Below the pieces are notes generated by a model. It was not told the DNA's origin. It searched no databases and worked only from the letters and a program-made list of their open reading frames with translations. Below, piece after piece: positions 1 to 13,054 of a stretch of 64,000 nt of DNA. The stretch's first letter is position 1; the number at the start of each line of letters is the position of its first letter. Where the stretch lies: positions 310,001-374,000 of the forward strand of contig JARVKI010000007.1 of the NCBI GenBank assembly GCA_036674765.1. Direction: 5' to 3'. The translations under genes were made by a program, and so were the position numbers. This DNA comes from Seiridium cupressi. Its lineage: Eukaryota > Ascomycota > Sordariomycetes > Amphisphaeriales > Sporocadaceae.

Positions 1-2012
1 TGCAGAAGATCTGGGCCAGGTAACTTTGCAGGAGTCGGGTTAAGGATAGACAGTCCCGTGGTCTCATGGGGTCCTCCCATCTTAGCCGACTTAGTAGCCG
101 TATAGTCCCGGCCGCATCTAGCTTTGCAATGATGTATCTCCTACGCAGACGTAAGGGCGTATTATAATAGCCGGCGCTTGAAGTCATGAGCAAGTCGCAG
201 TGGAGGATCCAGACAATTCGTAATGCGCCGATTCTGATTGGGTAGAGTTAACAAAAACGGAAGGGCATGTACAATGCCCAGTGCGGCTTTGGGGGGCTGA
301 TGACGAACAAGATGAAGTCCAAGATGATAGGAGCAGGGAGCAGTAGCTGTGGTCGGCTGGCCAATCAGCAGTTGTGAATTCCCCGCCGTTTTCGAGGGGC
401 TTGTTGTAAGGCTGCCTTAGGGTCCATCAACTCAATGTAGGCCGTTGCATCTGACCTGCAGCATCACGAGCGATGCGTGTTTCTGTCATGCAGCAAGTGC
501 AAGTACCAGTACGAGCACGTTGACGCCGGACCAGTTGAACAACGGCTGGACTAAAGCTTGAAGACTGTCCGAATCTAACGCTGGCAAGCAGCGGGCCGTG
601 ACGGGACTGGTCTGTGAGCTGGGGTTACTGGGCTGCCTTGGCCTGTAGGAAGCGGATAGCAGTCGTGTCTCGATACAAGCAAAACGTTGCCTGCTGTGAG
701 TCTGCGGCGTGGATTAACTGGTGAGTGCACTCGGGAGCTTCATGAGCAAGGCATGCCACCCAACATCATCTATCACATCTTCATCGGGCAGGAGAGCGTT
801 CATTGGGCCGTAGGCGAAACCTTATTTTTCGATTTACTCGATACCATTATTGACCCAGGAAGTGGCTCGGAGGGGTGACAAGTGGGCAAGCTCTCACGTC
901 GCGACCACACCAATGCCGACGGACGCGGCCACTACGCGCCCTACGTAAGGCACTGTCGTCTTCCATCCCGACCAACCCACGCGCTTGTCAAAAAGATGGT
1001 GTCCACCTCCCAAGGGCATGAGCCACTGTGTGCTGTGTTTACGTCATTTGATTAGATACCTGGGTTGAAAGTGGATGGACGTAGCGTGGGGAGGGGAGAC
1101 GGGTGCCGACCAAGTTGGATCACTACTGCACCACCATCTGAAGGTAGGCTACCTAGCATAGGTAGTTAGCCTGCGTAATTGTTAGTACATGCGCGCAACT
1201 ATGTACCGCAGCTACAGAACATGGATGATGGTCTGCTTGTTGCATGGCGAACGAGTCGCAACGCAGACGAGCCTCCAAAGACGTCGGGTAGCCGCAGCTT
1301 ATCAGGTTCCCATGGCCCAGTCGCGGATTTGGCAAACCGTCTGCTCCGTCAAACATTCGAACGATTCACTCGCCATGGTCATGGCTGCCCGGAAGAAATG
1401 GCATCATGACCAAGTGTAAAGCGTTTTCCTGCGGTACCACTGTATGCAGAAGGAATAGGCTAATGCAACTATCAGAGCAGGCCCGCATAGTTGGTGTAGC
1501 TAATGTAACAAATTCCCAGCACCTGAGCCTTTGGGCCCAAGTATCAATCAACCCCTCGCATCCAAGAACTTTTAACACCACAAAACACCGAGCCGAACTT
1601 ACATCTCCGAGGCGAGCGGATCGTCTCACCAGCCTCGAAAGAACCAGTCATGACTTACAGAAGCAAGGGCGGACCGATTCTCAGGCTGTTGCTGTAGAAA
1701 AGATGTGCTGCCGTGATCCCATTCGGGTTAGATCGGAGCCACTACTCCCTCTGGGTCTCGTTTGTCAGAGAGATTTGTGAGGATGTTTCCTGGTGGCTGT
1801 CGTCCGAGGACCCATGTGCGCGCAATTCGTGATACCTATGTAGACCGGGGCCGGAAAGAAAAGGAAATCAGTTCATCTCGTCCGTCTTGGCTTGGAGATG
1901 GCGGATACAGCCAACTTAGACCTTCCCGTTTTCACGCTTCCAAGGAACCGTCATGCGGGGCTCCGATCGCCTCCAGCACCCCGGCGTTGATCCTGTTTTC
2001 GACTTGGTAATC

Positions 2013-2031
2013 TTATCTGATGATCAGATAA
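2013..2031. promoter_or_regulatory. Palindromic iron-responsive GATA element (Sre/SreA type)
   Basis: Two copies of the 9-mer ATCAGATAA face each other around one G: TTATCTGAT, G, ATCAGATAA. Known: siderophore repressors of the Sre/SreA/Urbs1/Fep1 family are two-finger GATA factors that bind ATCWGATAA-like sites in front of siderophore genes. Inference: because an ornithine N5-monooxygenase gene is the nearest recognised gene downstream, this is probably a binding site for the iron repressor. It lies about 2.1 kb before the sidA start codon, which is far for a fungal promoter, so it could instead serve a gene I do not recognise. Confidence 0.55.
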
Positions 2032-2381
2032 AATCTCTGCATCCAATCACCATACACATCGTGGGACCATGGAACTTTTCACAGCTGGGGGGTCAAGCAT
2101 GCCTCGCCGATCGTCCCCGCGTTGTTCCGTGAGTGGTTTTCTCCTGCATGAAAAATTTTCCATCATGGGCTCCTCTGGGATCGCAAGCTCGCTTACATTA
2201 ATCATAGTTCGCAATGAACATGTCCGATCTAGGCAGCTACGGACTCACACGCCGGAACGCCCACGATGACCACGGCGTGAAGAATTGTCGACTAACTAGA
2301 CCAAGAGTTTCCAGGCTCTTTACGGAACGAACCGCAGGTTGTTCAATCCATGACGGAAATATATGAGCATCGTACGATATA

Positions 2382-2404
2382 TTGTGCCAGATGATCTGGC
2401 ACAA
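2382..2404. promoter_or_regulatory. 23-bp palindrome with 11-bp arms
   Basis: The arm TTGTGCCAGAT is followed by one G and its exact reverse complement ATCTGGCACAA. A smaller perfect palindrome, ATCGTACGAT, sits just upstream at 2369-2378. The design (arms around a central G) matches the GATA palindrome 350 bp away. It may be a dimeric protein site or a hairpin; no regulator can be named from sequence alone. Confidence 0.4.
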
Positions 2405-3575
2405 GACTACCACGTATCGAGCACGACATTCCCAACAGTAGGAGAAAGACCGCTTGATTCGCTGCTGAGCCCACGGCAAAGGTGTGTATGATGCTTGGGC
2501 ATGAAATTATAGCTCAACAACCTTCAGTCGATACACATATCGCCATTATGTCATCGAATACTCAGGCGAGACCTTGTTTAATAGGGCTGAATCGTCCGTG
2601 ACACTCCGTCCTTGGATCTAATGCATGCCGCCTTGATCCAACGCTGGGACGAGCGATTTACGCCCGCACGGCTCGGTCGTAAGACATTGGCATATGGCGC
2701 CCACGGCCAGCCATACTGGCGTAACAATAGTGTGATAGCAAGTTCGGCCGCGTTGGTCGGAACCGATGCATACGTAATCCGGTCTCGAGTCGAGCAGTCA
2801 GTCGTCTCACGTCCACTGCGGAATGAACTCAGCCGGAAACGGTGTGGACTTCGCATCAGTTCACGAGTGCTAACTCTGACTAACACGGCACTATGACCAA
2901 CGTGTCATGCGAATAGGGATCCCAGGTATGAAGTAGTCGGAAACTAGCGGTACCAAGGCGCCTTTTTCATTACCAGATGCTCACAAGCACGGCAAACCGC
3001 TTCCTAGCACGATCAGGGATCAGGGGGGAAAGACAATATGTAGCACATGCCGATGGCTTCGTCCTCATGCACGTCCATCTGATAAGATTCTTTCGATAAC
3101 GCCGACTTCGCTAGCATCGGGACCCATATACCCCACCCAGATGCGTTTTGTCCTGCATGGAGTCCATCCACGCCAGCATTCCCCATTGCCACATCAGTCG
3201 GGCTCACCACGAAATGCTGGCAGAGGTCCCTGCCGGAGCTCAGCTTAGCTTCGGTACGAAACACCCCCAGCTGACTGTTAGCTTGGCAGCCGAGGAGTTG
3301 GGCCAGGTAGCTCTTGTACCGCACAAGTGTCGGTCTTTCTGGGTCCCAGAAGCGGGCATCCTCGTCATGTCTTTCACAAGTACCACCGACTCAATTTAAG
3401 CCAGCCAGTGGCAGGTCTGCGGGCTGCCACTTCAGGCGCGCTCACGAGGCTAGCGCAATTCCCACCAGTCGTTAGCGTTTGCGCACTGCCGTCAAGCTGT
3501 CATCCGCTCCGAAACGTCTCGTTGCCAAAGATACATCCGATATACATGGGCCGTCCAGGCCTTGGGTTAGAATGT

Positions 3576-3581
3576 TGATAA
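3576..3581 (+). promoter_or_regulatory. Single HGATAR site upstream of sidA
   Basis: TGATAA fits the core HGATAR of fungal GATA factors and lies about 550 bp before the sidA ATG, within normal promoter range. Single hexamers of this kind are frequent by chance, so the site gains weight only with the palindrome at 2013-2031. Confidence 0.25.
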
Positions 3582-4052
3582 TCCCGCCACAAACGTTACA
3601 TGCTACCTGGTTTTTCTTTCGTTATTCTCGTTTTCACCCCTTCCCAGGGAGCGGAGACGTGGTGAAGCTATGCAGGGTTCGACAAGGTTGTAGATGAGAT
3701 GAGGCCATCACTGGGTTTTCTCGTGTTATATTCGCCAAATTGAGTGCCGGTTCTCGAAAGGTGCCACGCCCGGTGGAACGGACGAACCCGATTTCTGCAA
3801 GCGCTGGCAAGGTGGTGACTTTTATTTATGGTCATGCATTCCGCATCGGACCCTTAAAAAGTATTCTTCTCTTCTCAGCAGCAAGGCGCAATACAACTGC
3901 AAGTGAATTCAGACTGTGGCTTCAACACCTACTTTCTTACTTGGCCAAGCTCCGACCCATACACCATTGCTTTCTCGTAGTTGCTACTGGCCTCCGAGAG
4001 CTTCGTGGACTGAATCAGCTGCGCAAAAGTTTCGATCCGTATCTTGCACTGA

Positions 4053-5838
<1,786 letters not shown>

Positions 5839-7482
5839 CCGACACTCTGTACATAGCCGGGAGGCGTTACGAGCGCCTCACGGCACGGCGCATTAGGATA
5901 CCAGCATAAGAGAAAAGCAACCTCTGATTTAGACAATACAGCGTTCATCATTTATAAGACCAGCGGTAGCTTCACCGTGCGACCATTGTGTAGAAACAAA
6001 CATGAGCAGGACTGACTCCGTGTTGCTCCACTCTTACAGAACGTGCGCTTAACAATGGAATGTCCTGCCTAGTTTAGATTCGTTCTGATGAACAAGTCAA
6101 TATTCCAGCCTATCTAGCATAACCGGAAGTGGGCCGTATGAGGAGACAAAGCCCGATGGATAGCCTAGTGGCATGTGAGCATTCCACTGACTGTTCTAGC
6201 AGGCAGGGTTACCGTGTTTCTCAACTTTTACTGCGTCAAAGTTGTAGGAAGATGCTTGAGCTATTAGCTTTGCCATCAAGGATCTCTCACCAACTTGCTC
6301 GCCTATGACCAAGCGCATATAACGCTAGTTTGCATAGATTCAGCCCGTCCATCAAAGATTCAAAAGACGGCGAAGCATTGAAAGCGAGTAAACCGGCCAA
6401 AGTTAGCCAGCCGAGGCTCAAGAGCTTGCTGCTATGATATTAATAACCTCTCAACTTGGTCTTCCAAGTTCAACACCGAGACCAAGAGATAGATCACAGT
6501 GAGGGTCATGTCGTTTGCATTGAACATGATATTCCTCACTCAGATCCACGTGTATGCGATTTACCTTCTTCGGTTCAAACGTTGGCGAACAGCAAGGACG
6601 GAGCGAACTGATCAGGCTTCACCACGTCGAGCAATCCTACTGGTCACGCACATTGCGAATTTCCCCAAATAACACTTACAGGCTCATTTGGGCGGCTCAT
6701 TGCTGCGTCGCTTAGGGGGAAGCCCTGTTTGACTGTCACACCAAGACGTAGTCATACTCTTTTCGTCAGCCGCACACCTGCGTGGACGCTCCTAGAATGC
6801 GACCCGAGCATCTGGAATGTGCGTTGTGGTAGCACCAGTGCCGGTTGCGAACACATCTTCTCGACAGGCGAGCGCTGGCCCCTTCCGCTGACCGTCCGTG
6901 TGCTGTATTTAGGTCCAGTTTTTTGCCGAGCAACAAAGAGTCCTTCCTAATCCGCACCGGCCGGCCGGCGCCACAGGATTGCCTGCAAAGGTTAGGGGAG
7001 TTCGGCAAATTTGCCAAGTCAACTATTTATAGGCCCCGCGCGTCTTTGATTGGACGAACCACCAAAAAGCCCATGATCCGACTATCGAGATAGGCTTCGC
7101 ATCACCCTGGTTGGGGTAAATTAATTGGCATGTGGGGAGTCCAGAACGTGTGGTACCACGTCTGGCCGCCTGCATTCACACCGAGATCACCCCCTCAGCT
7201 GCGAGATCTGCTGAAGAAGCTGGAGGAATAGAAAAGACGATGATCATTGACTCTTTTGATTCTCCGGTGTACCCTTTGGTATTCCACGTTGTGTCGCTAT
7301 AGTCGCCTCAATTTGTCCCCCTTCCATCACGACTCGATATCGCCAAGAACTCTAAACAACCCCAAATGCATTGCATTTAGCCGGCCAATCATTCATTTTT
7401 CAGTGCCGCGTTCAGTCTTTACTGTAGGTGGGGGTAGAAGAAATCGGATAAAAACGCACTCAGCTGAACAGAGAGGGAGACA
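5839..7482. other. Intergenic region between sidA and the Hce2 gene
   Basis: No reading frame over about 85 codons and none recognisable. Holds the sidA 3' end and the promoter of the Hce2-type gene. I see no repeat or RNA gene in it. Confidence 0.5.
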
Positions 7483-8175
7483 ATGAGGAATTCACGATCG
7501 TTCTGGACGATCGTCCTTCTGTCGCTCGAGACGACTGCGCTCTCGATAAACCTTAGAGCTGTCGCTCCTGGCACGGCCGGGCCAATTAGCCCCTACGCAG
7601 ACAACTACACCACTCTAGCAAGCGGTGTCAGGATATACGGTATTCCAGAACTCCCCGCTACGTCGCAAGCGCCAGGCGACAACCATATCCAACGCACCAG
7701 GCGCGATGGTCACCTACTCTCCATAGCCGGTGGCAGCAGTAGTAGTCTCGCTACACCGCGAGCAGCCGCTGGCTGGTGCACGAGCAGCAGCATCGAAAAC
7801 CAAGGGTCCGACAACTCGCCGCTCATAAGCGACTGTCAGACGATCGCGACTCAGGTTTATGCGTTGGCGGGGGACGACAATGCCTATTTCGGCAGGTCCG
7901 AGTGCGACCCGGACACGTCTGGCCAGTTCACGTGCTACTTCCCGGTCGTCTCGTACGAGACCTGTATGTTCGGCGTGAGCACCATCGACACGGGTATCGA
8001 CGTATCCGTCAGGATCGGCTGGCAGGACGTCGGCGACCTCATCACGAGCAGCATCGGCCAGTGTGGTAACTCGCCCTCCGACGGCAAGGTGGGCACATCG
8101 GGGGAAATGACTTGTCCCGAGGAGATCAGTGCCGTGTTGACGTACTTGACAGCCTGGGGACTTTACCATTCTTGA
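7483..8175 (+). CDS. Secreted Hce2-domain (Ecp2-like) protein
   Basis: Single-exon gene for 230 residues. A hydrophobic start (about residues 7-23) reads as a signal peptide. A low-complexity stretch rich in Ser, Thr, Ala and Pro with RTRR near residues 71-74 may be a propeptide with a dibasic cleavage site. The region from about residue 98 to 211 matches the pattern I know for Hce2 (homologues of Cladosporium Ecp2, annotated as putative necrosis-inducing factor): a Cys, then SPLISDCQ, the FPVVSYETCMFGV core, a W-Q-D-V-x-D segment and a final KVGTSGEMTC. Seven cysteines occur at 99, 118, 141, 151, 161, 194 and 211; an odd number leaves one unpaired. Family members are secreted, some act in plant interaction and others are of unknown role. 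The host or target here cannot be told from sequence. Confidence 0.85.
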   Translation: MRNSRSFWTIVLLSLETTALSINLRAVAPGTAGPISPYADNYTTLASGVRIYGIPELPATSQAPGDNHIQRTRRDGHLLSIAGGSSSSLATPRAAAGWCTSSSIENQGSDNSPLISDCQTIATQVYALAGDDNAYFGRSECDPDTSGQFTCYFPVVSYETCMFGVSTIDTGIDVSVRIGWQDVGDLITSSIGQCGNSPSDGKVGTSGEMTCPEEISAVLTYLTAWGLYHS

Positions 8176-8689
8176 AATTGCTAAGCGTCCGGAGCAGTGT
8201 CAAATCAATGTAATCTTTCTTTTCATTTCTTTTGGTTGAATGAGGTTACGTGGACTTGGCGGCCAAGCTTTCTTGACTGAGAAGAGGTTGGAGGGACTTG
8301 GAAAGTACGAGAATACAAAAGCTATTTTGGTGGTTAGACGACTGGAATATTTGTTTCCAGACTTCATGTATATATTCACCGCGTTGTACTTTAATCGGTA
8401 TGAAGATACGGCAGTATGGTTGGTGACTTGAATATATGTGCCTTATTCATTTTTGACACCTTTATCTGCCTCTGGAGGGATAACTTCTAAATCGATTGCT
8501 CCTTCAACACACATGGCATGATGGAATTACTGCTGCAGATTGCGATGATCGCGAGCTACTTACACATAAATATAGATAGTGCCTGTATATTCAATGGTTT
8601 GATCCTTGTTCTCGTGGCAATTTAAACGTACGTCTTCTCATCATGCCGCTTGTACAGGTGAACCGAGACAACAATCACCTGTCTATACC
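8176..8689. other. Intergenic region after the Hce2 gene
   Basis: Short AT-leaning sequence with the 3' end of the Hce2 gene and the tail of the decayed glycosidase on the other strand. No gene seen. Confidence 0.4.
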
Positions 8690-9110
8690 ATCAGCCTCTT
8701 GAGTCTGTCTCCACCTTAATCTGCTCTCCCTCCACCAGAGAAAGAATAAATGCAGTTGCTATCATACACACCGGCCAGCTAAATCACACTCTACTCATAG
8801 TTGTCCCGTGTTGTCATCGGTTGCTTCAGAGAATGTACCATCCAATGCCATGGTACCCAGTATCCGTCTCGGCGCATCTTGTGCCTCTATATCTCCAGTC
8901 ATATGTGCGTACATGAATTCCTGGGAGTATTCGAAGACCTACAGATCTGGGGTGTGGACACTTCCTAAGCCCACGAACGGGCCACCCTCAAAATAACCTT
9001 GTACGTTCGCGGGTGAGATGCCGAACTCCACTACAGCACTTGGGGTCAACGAATCTCATTGAGTATGCTGAGTAGTTTATTGAGAAGTTTTCTTCGTGTT
9101 TGAAGAGCAA

Positions 9111-9183
9111 AGATGCCCAATTAGGAAGTGGTTGTTCCTAATGGGCTTTAATGGGGCATGAAATAATACCGAATTTTGCTTAC
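9111..9183. repeat. Diverged direct repeat, copy A (partner 9526-9599)
   Basis: The segment starting at AGATGCCCAATTAGG and ending at TTTGCTTAC aligns by eye to 9526-9599 at roughly two thirds identity, including GCATGAAATAATACCG against GCATGGAATAATACGG and a shared GCTTAC end. On the minus strand both copies encode the pattern K-Q-x-SVLFHA. Lies inside the glycosidase pseudogene. Confidence 0.6.
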
Positions 9184-9525
9184 TAGTATTCTTCCAAATA
9201 TCAATCCCGTGCAAGAATCCAAGGAAATTCCACTCTACTGCGAATAGAGTTGGTATATTATTGGCATCATGATATAGCCGATAATTCCCTTTACCGTCAC
9301 AGAGATATGCGAACAATGGCTCGCTATCACTGCTTCGAGGAACAATAAAGTGCTTGAGTACCGCCGCCCGCAATTCCCTCGCACGGTTCTCCAGGTCCGA
9401 CGCTTTCAGATTTTTGAGGTCCCCAACCTGCTTGAGTAGTCCACTGCAGCACTTAGGGCCAGCGACTCCGTCTCTGAAGATGTTTGTCGACTTATCGAGA
9501 ATTGAAGTTCGTGTCTTCATATCCA

Positions 9526-9599
9526 GAATGCCTAACTGGGAAATGTGTACTCGCGAGACAGGCTACAGAGAGCATGGAATAATACGGAAAGCTGCTTAC
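9526..9599. repeat. Diverged direct repeat, copy B (partner 9111-9183)
   Basis: Second copy of the roughly 74-bp repeat, 415 bp from copy A in the same orientation. The sequence between the copies contains the DAN-motif part of the pseudogene, so a duplication of an intron or short exon flank is one reading. Confidence 0.6.
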
Positions 9600-10500
9600 A
9601 CCATGCGTGATAAGGTGTACAAAGGAATGTGGTTTGACAGGTGGAACGGGTATTCAGCTTCATCGTCCCAGAGCGTTCCGTCTGTCGGAAAAGTCCAGCT
9701 ACAGGGTCCTGCTTTGACGACAAGAGGGTCAGAATTTCGGTTGGGACACCTTCGGCCAGGATATTCCGGCCCAATGATATCTCAGTGTGGTAGACTTCAT
9801 GAAAGTGACACTGTTCCAGCCTAGAGGTAATGCCACATGATCTGTCACCAAAGCGATATGCTCATCCGAGATAGAGATCGCCAGACAGCCTAGAATGTAG
9901 TCGATGTTTCTGCGTACGATGAATCTCTCAAGGTGGGAGATATCCGATGCATTTTGCACCGCTCTCGTCAAAACCAAACCCGGCTTACACGCCCGAACTG
10001 ACGCGGGAATGGCGATTTCTCTCAATCCTTCATATATGGATGTTGTCTGGCCATCGGGTGATGGCCTTTTATTCGCAGCAAGAAGCTTCAAGTCTCCCCG
10101 CATCGTAGCGTCTGGGTGGAGTTTTAAACGGGCGACAATTTTCCGTTTCAATTAAGGGGTCAGCTCAATCCAGCGAGTGACAGCCACGTCAACTGGCTGG
10201 CCGTATGTGATCTGGGGTTGCGGGTGATCCAGGGCAACGAAGTCACCATCCGCTTCCAAGCTCCCTCCCAAGTGCGTTCCTAGATGCGGATTGACAACTG
10301 CAAAGGACTTCCCCTCGTTAGTGAGCGAAAATCGATTTTCGGATCGAGGAGTGGGTGTAGGGCCATCTTCAGTCAATTGACCGTAGGAAGCGCGATTGAT
10401 GCTAATGGTGAGCCCAAGCGCGTACGGAACCTTAATGGTCGACTTCGCCGAAGAATTCAGTTTGCGTTTGCATCCCGAATCCCTCTCAGTCGTTATTCTA

Positions 10501-13054
10501 CAAATGATTAAAGAAACTCGAAAGTAACGAACGGGGTAGATTGGGTGGTTTAAGAGCCAATAGCACATTGAAGATATAATGGTGTGGTAAAATGAAACCA
10601 TGTTCTGGTTGGAGTTTCGTGTCTTTTTTCATTCTTTTGTTTTTTCTTCCTTCTCCCCTTTATGCTCTCACTAAAAACTGCGAGGGAATGCGTCGCAAGA
10701 AATAAGAGGTTTCCATACACTTCCAAAAGGCTCCAAAGCAGCCGAACTCCCGTCGTGGCCGATGTCAACCGTCTTGGATGGCCTTTGGTGTATGAGGTGG
10801 AAAGTCAAGAGCTTGTCATACTCTATAGAGGCACAGGAAAATGTGTTCTGATGATCAAGTATTCGTTCTTTGAGTGCTGTGCTTGGAGCCCTGCATACTT
10901 TCCATGGTGTCATGTCGACGCATGTGAGTCGCACACGAGGAACATAGGATGTATATGTATCAAGTTTCAATTGAGTTGTAGGTTGTCGAGACCATGTTTT
11001 CTCAACCTAAGGTCTTGACTGTGCCTTATCGTACGAGAGCTCGGCAAGCCCGATCCTGCATCCCTAGTTAGACATTGCCGATGATTGTCCCTTTCTCAAG
11101 GCCAGTCTCCCATATAGAAAATTACCGCAACCGGTAACACTCATTCCAGCGCGGTATTTCTGTAGCGATCGCGATAGTTTCGGGATCTGGCCCTGATGTT
11201 GTTCATGCTCGTTTGGAAGGAAACACGGGTACCGAACCCGTCTTCTCGGGTATAACCAGGTGCTACTTTGCGGATGGAAGGGACTGCCGTTTTCGCTTTT
11301 ACCTTCGCACTATCGTAAACTTTTCGTGTACAGTACCCGAGTAGGGAGGAGCATGTTTACTGTTTAACGTGCACACAGAGTGTTATTCGTTCCGCTCAAG
11401 AGAGACAGCACCGCTGTGTCAAACAAGAAAATCGTATATTATGCAATGCATTGAAGGAGCAATCGAACCTGGTTTGACTCGAGAACAATTTCGCGCTAAG
11501 GTGACGTTATTTGGAAAGCAGAGATACACAAGCATAGGCAGTACCATCCCAAGATTGTCGTCCGGCGGAATGTCCATCTGGTCGCAGCTTTTGCCCGCGC
11601 TTATGAAGGCGTTGTATAACAATTGAGGATCCAAAAGGTTTCATCTCAGATGCCTGAATCTAATTCCCATGGTCTTTCCCATCCAGCGTTGCACAGTACA
11701 ACGTGCCCGCAGCTGATTGATTGGAAAGAATACCTAGATTTCTAAAGCCAAAACGTAGCGATTACACAGGAAGCAAGAGAAAGAAACTCATGCAAATGAC
11801 AAACTGGCATGGCTACGGTGATATCAGTCGGGACTATACCAATTACACCCACCACAAGCCATGCAGATCAGGGGTTCATAGGCACGGGGGTGTCGGGGCC
11901 AAAATACAATGGTGCGCCGATTTATTTCCCGAAGATTGCCACTTGGTAATTAACTTGGTAGTTTTCGCGACGGTCACTACTCTGGAATTAGTGGATAGTC
12001 CAATGTTAACGAACGGCCGCAGTACCCGGCGTCTAGTAAAGGACATGTGCGTGTCACTGCGCCCCATAGGCTGTTGTACGTGACATTCCGATCACTTTTC
12101 GCTGTGGATGGTGACAGCAAGCACACTACAACTGGACTGGACTAGTTTGCAAACTAACCCTGGGTACTGATTCCATACCAAGCTTCCCTGCTTGATTTAC
12201 AATCGTCCTTTAGGCTTCTAATAGAAATAAACCCCAAATTCCCTTCCTCACTATTTCTCCTTTGCCTCCTGGGTAGATATCGCTCAACGTCGGCCCGTCC
12301 AACATGCACCAACGGCCTAACAATTAGCGAGCATAACCTGGGCAGCTTTCTTGCAGGAACTCGCTATTTGGTATTCGCTATTACTATTGTTGTTACTCGG
12401 AACATCTCATTTTATCCATTACATCTCCCCGAACATTGCGAACGCAGAGGGCTTTATGCCTATCTCCTCCTCCCCTCACCTCTCGACAAATGGGACCAGA
12501 GTATATAATGGAACGACAACGACGTGGCTCACTACATATCAGCAATGTATGAAAGAGCCAAACCCGGTCCACCTCACACTGCTACTCCAAATATCCCATA
12601 ATTAAGCCACGTTGCTTCCAGAATGACCTTCTGAGAGTAAGTTTTCCAACTCTTACTACCAATATTATGCAGCTAATCGTTGCTGTCGGCGTAAAGTAAT
12701 TGATTCTAGTTGCCTTCCTTACTTCGCGCCGAACATGGATTTAGTTTCGACCGGCCACGTCGAGGTGAGTGCTGTTTCTGCAAGTGCAAAAGTTCATGAG
12801 CCGAAATGAGTCCCGCCAATTTCACTGACTCCTCGTCGCATGTCTACTATATAGCTAAGTAAAGTGACATGCGATATACAGCTCTACGACGTATCAGCTG
12901 ACGTCTGGTTGATGTATGATAGTATCACAAATCAAGTGTTATTGTGTTGGGTGATCTGGAGCTGTGGATGAGGACTCTAGGCACCAATCCATTGGCATCA
13001 AGTCGACTGTTGATGGTAGACTGCACTTCAGGTAGGGGCATTGTGATCGACGCA
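10501..13054. other. Gene-free 2.5 kb
   Basis: Only small unrecognised reading frames. One frame at 12351-12605 begins with a leucine-rich hydrophobic run but has no ATG before that run. A perfect 14-bp palindrome TAGTTTGCAAACTA lies at 12143-12156. Nothing else supported. Confidence 0.45.
12143..12156. repeat. 14-bp perfect palindrome
   Basis: TAGTTTGCAAACTA equals its own reverse complement. In a stretch without a gene; no function assigned. Confidence 0.4.

Larger units (their letters stand above)
8690..10500 (-). pseudogene. Decayed six-hairpin glycosidase gene (GH125-like or relative)
   Basis: The minus strand carries pieces of one protein in the right order but in several frames with stops. 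N-terminal part (about 10450-9790): KSFAVVNPHLGTHLGG, DVAVTRWIELTP, a TAA at 10152-10154, then KRKIVARLKLHPD, the segment RNIDYILGC, and DHVALPLGWN. Middle part (about 9520-9180): FAYLCDGKGNYRLYHDANN followed by PTLFAVEW and FLGFLHGIDIW. C-terminal part (about 9000-8740): FEGGPFVGLGSVHTPDL, an in-frame TAG, EFMYAHMTGDIEA, LDGTFSEATDDNTG, a TGA, then a shifted FSWP. The D-A-N and GLGS-HTP motifs are what I recall for six-hairpin (alpha/alpha)6 glycosidases such as GH125 alpha-mannosidases and relatives. At least three nonsense codons and several frame changes make function impossible. Upstream limit is approximate. Confidence 0.7.

Noticed and set aside
1406..2010. Plus-strand frames of 124 and 82 codons upstream of sidA
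   Set aside because: No recognisable motif, overlapping frames on both strands, no supporting splice or start context.
12351..12605. Leucine-rich 84-codon frame resembling a signal peptide
   Set aside because: No ATG before the hydrophobic part and no family likeness.
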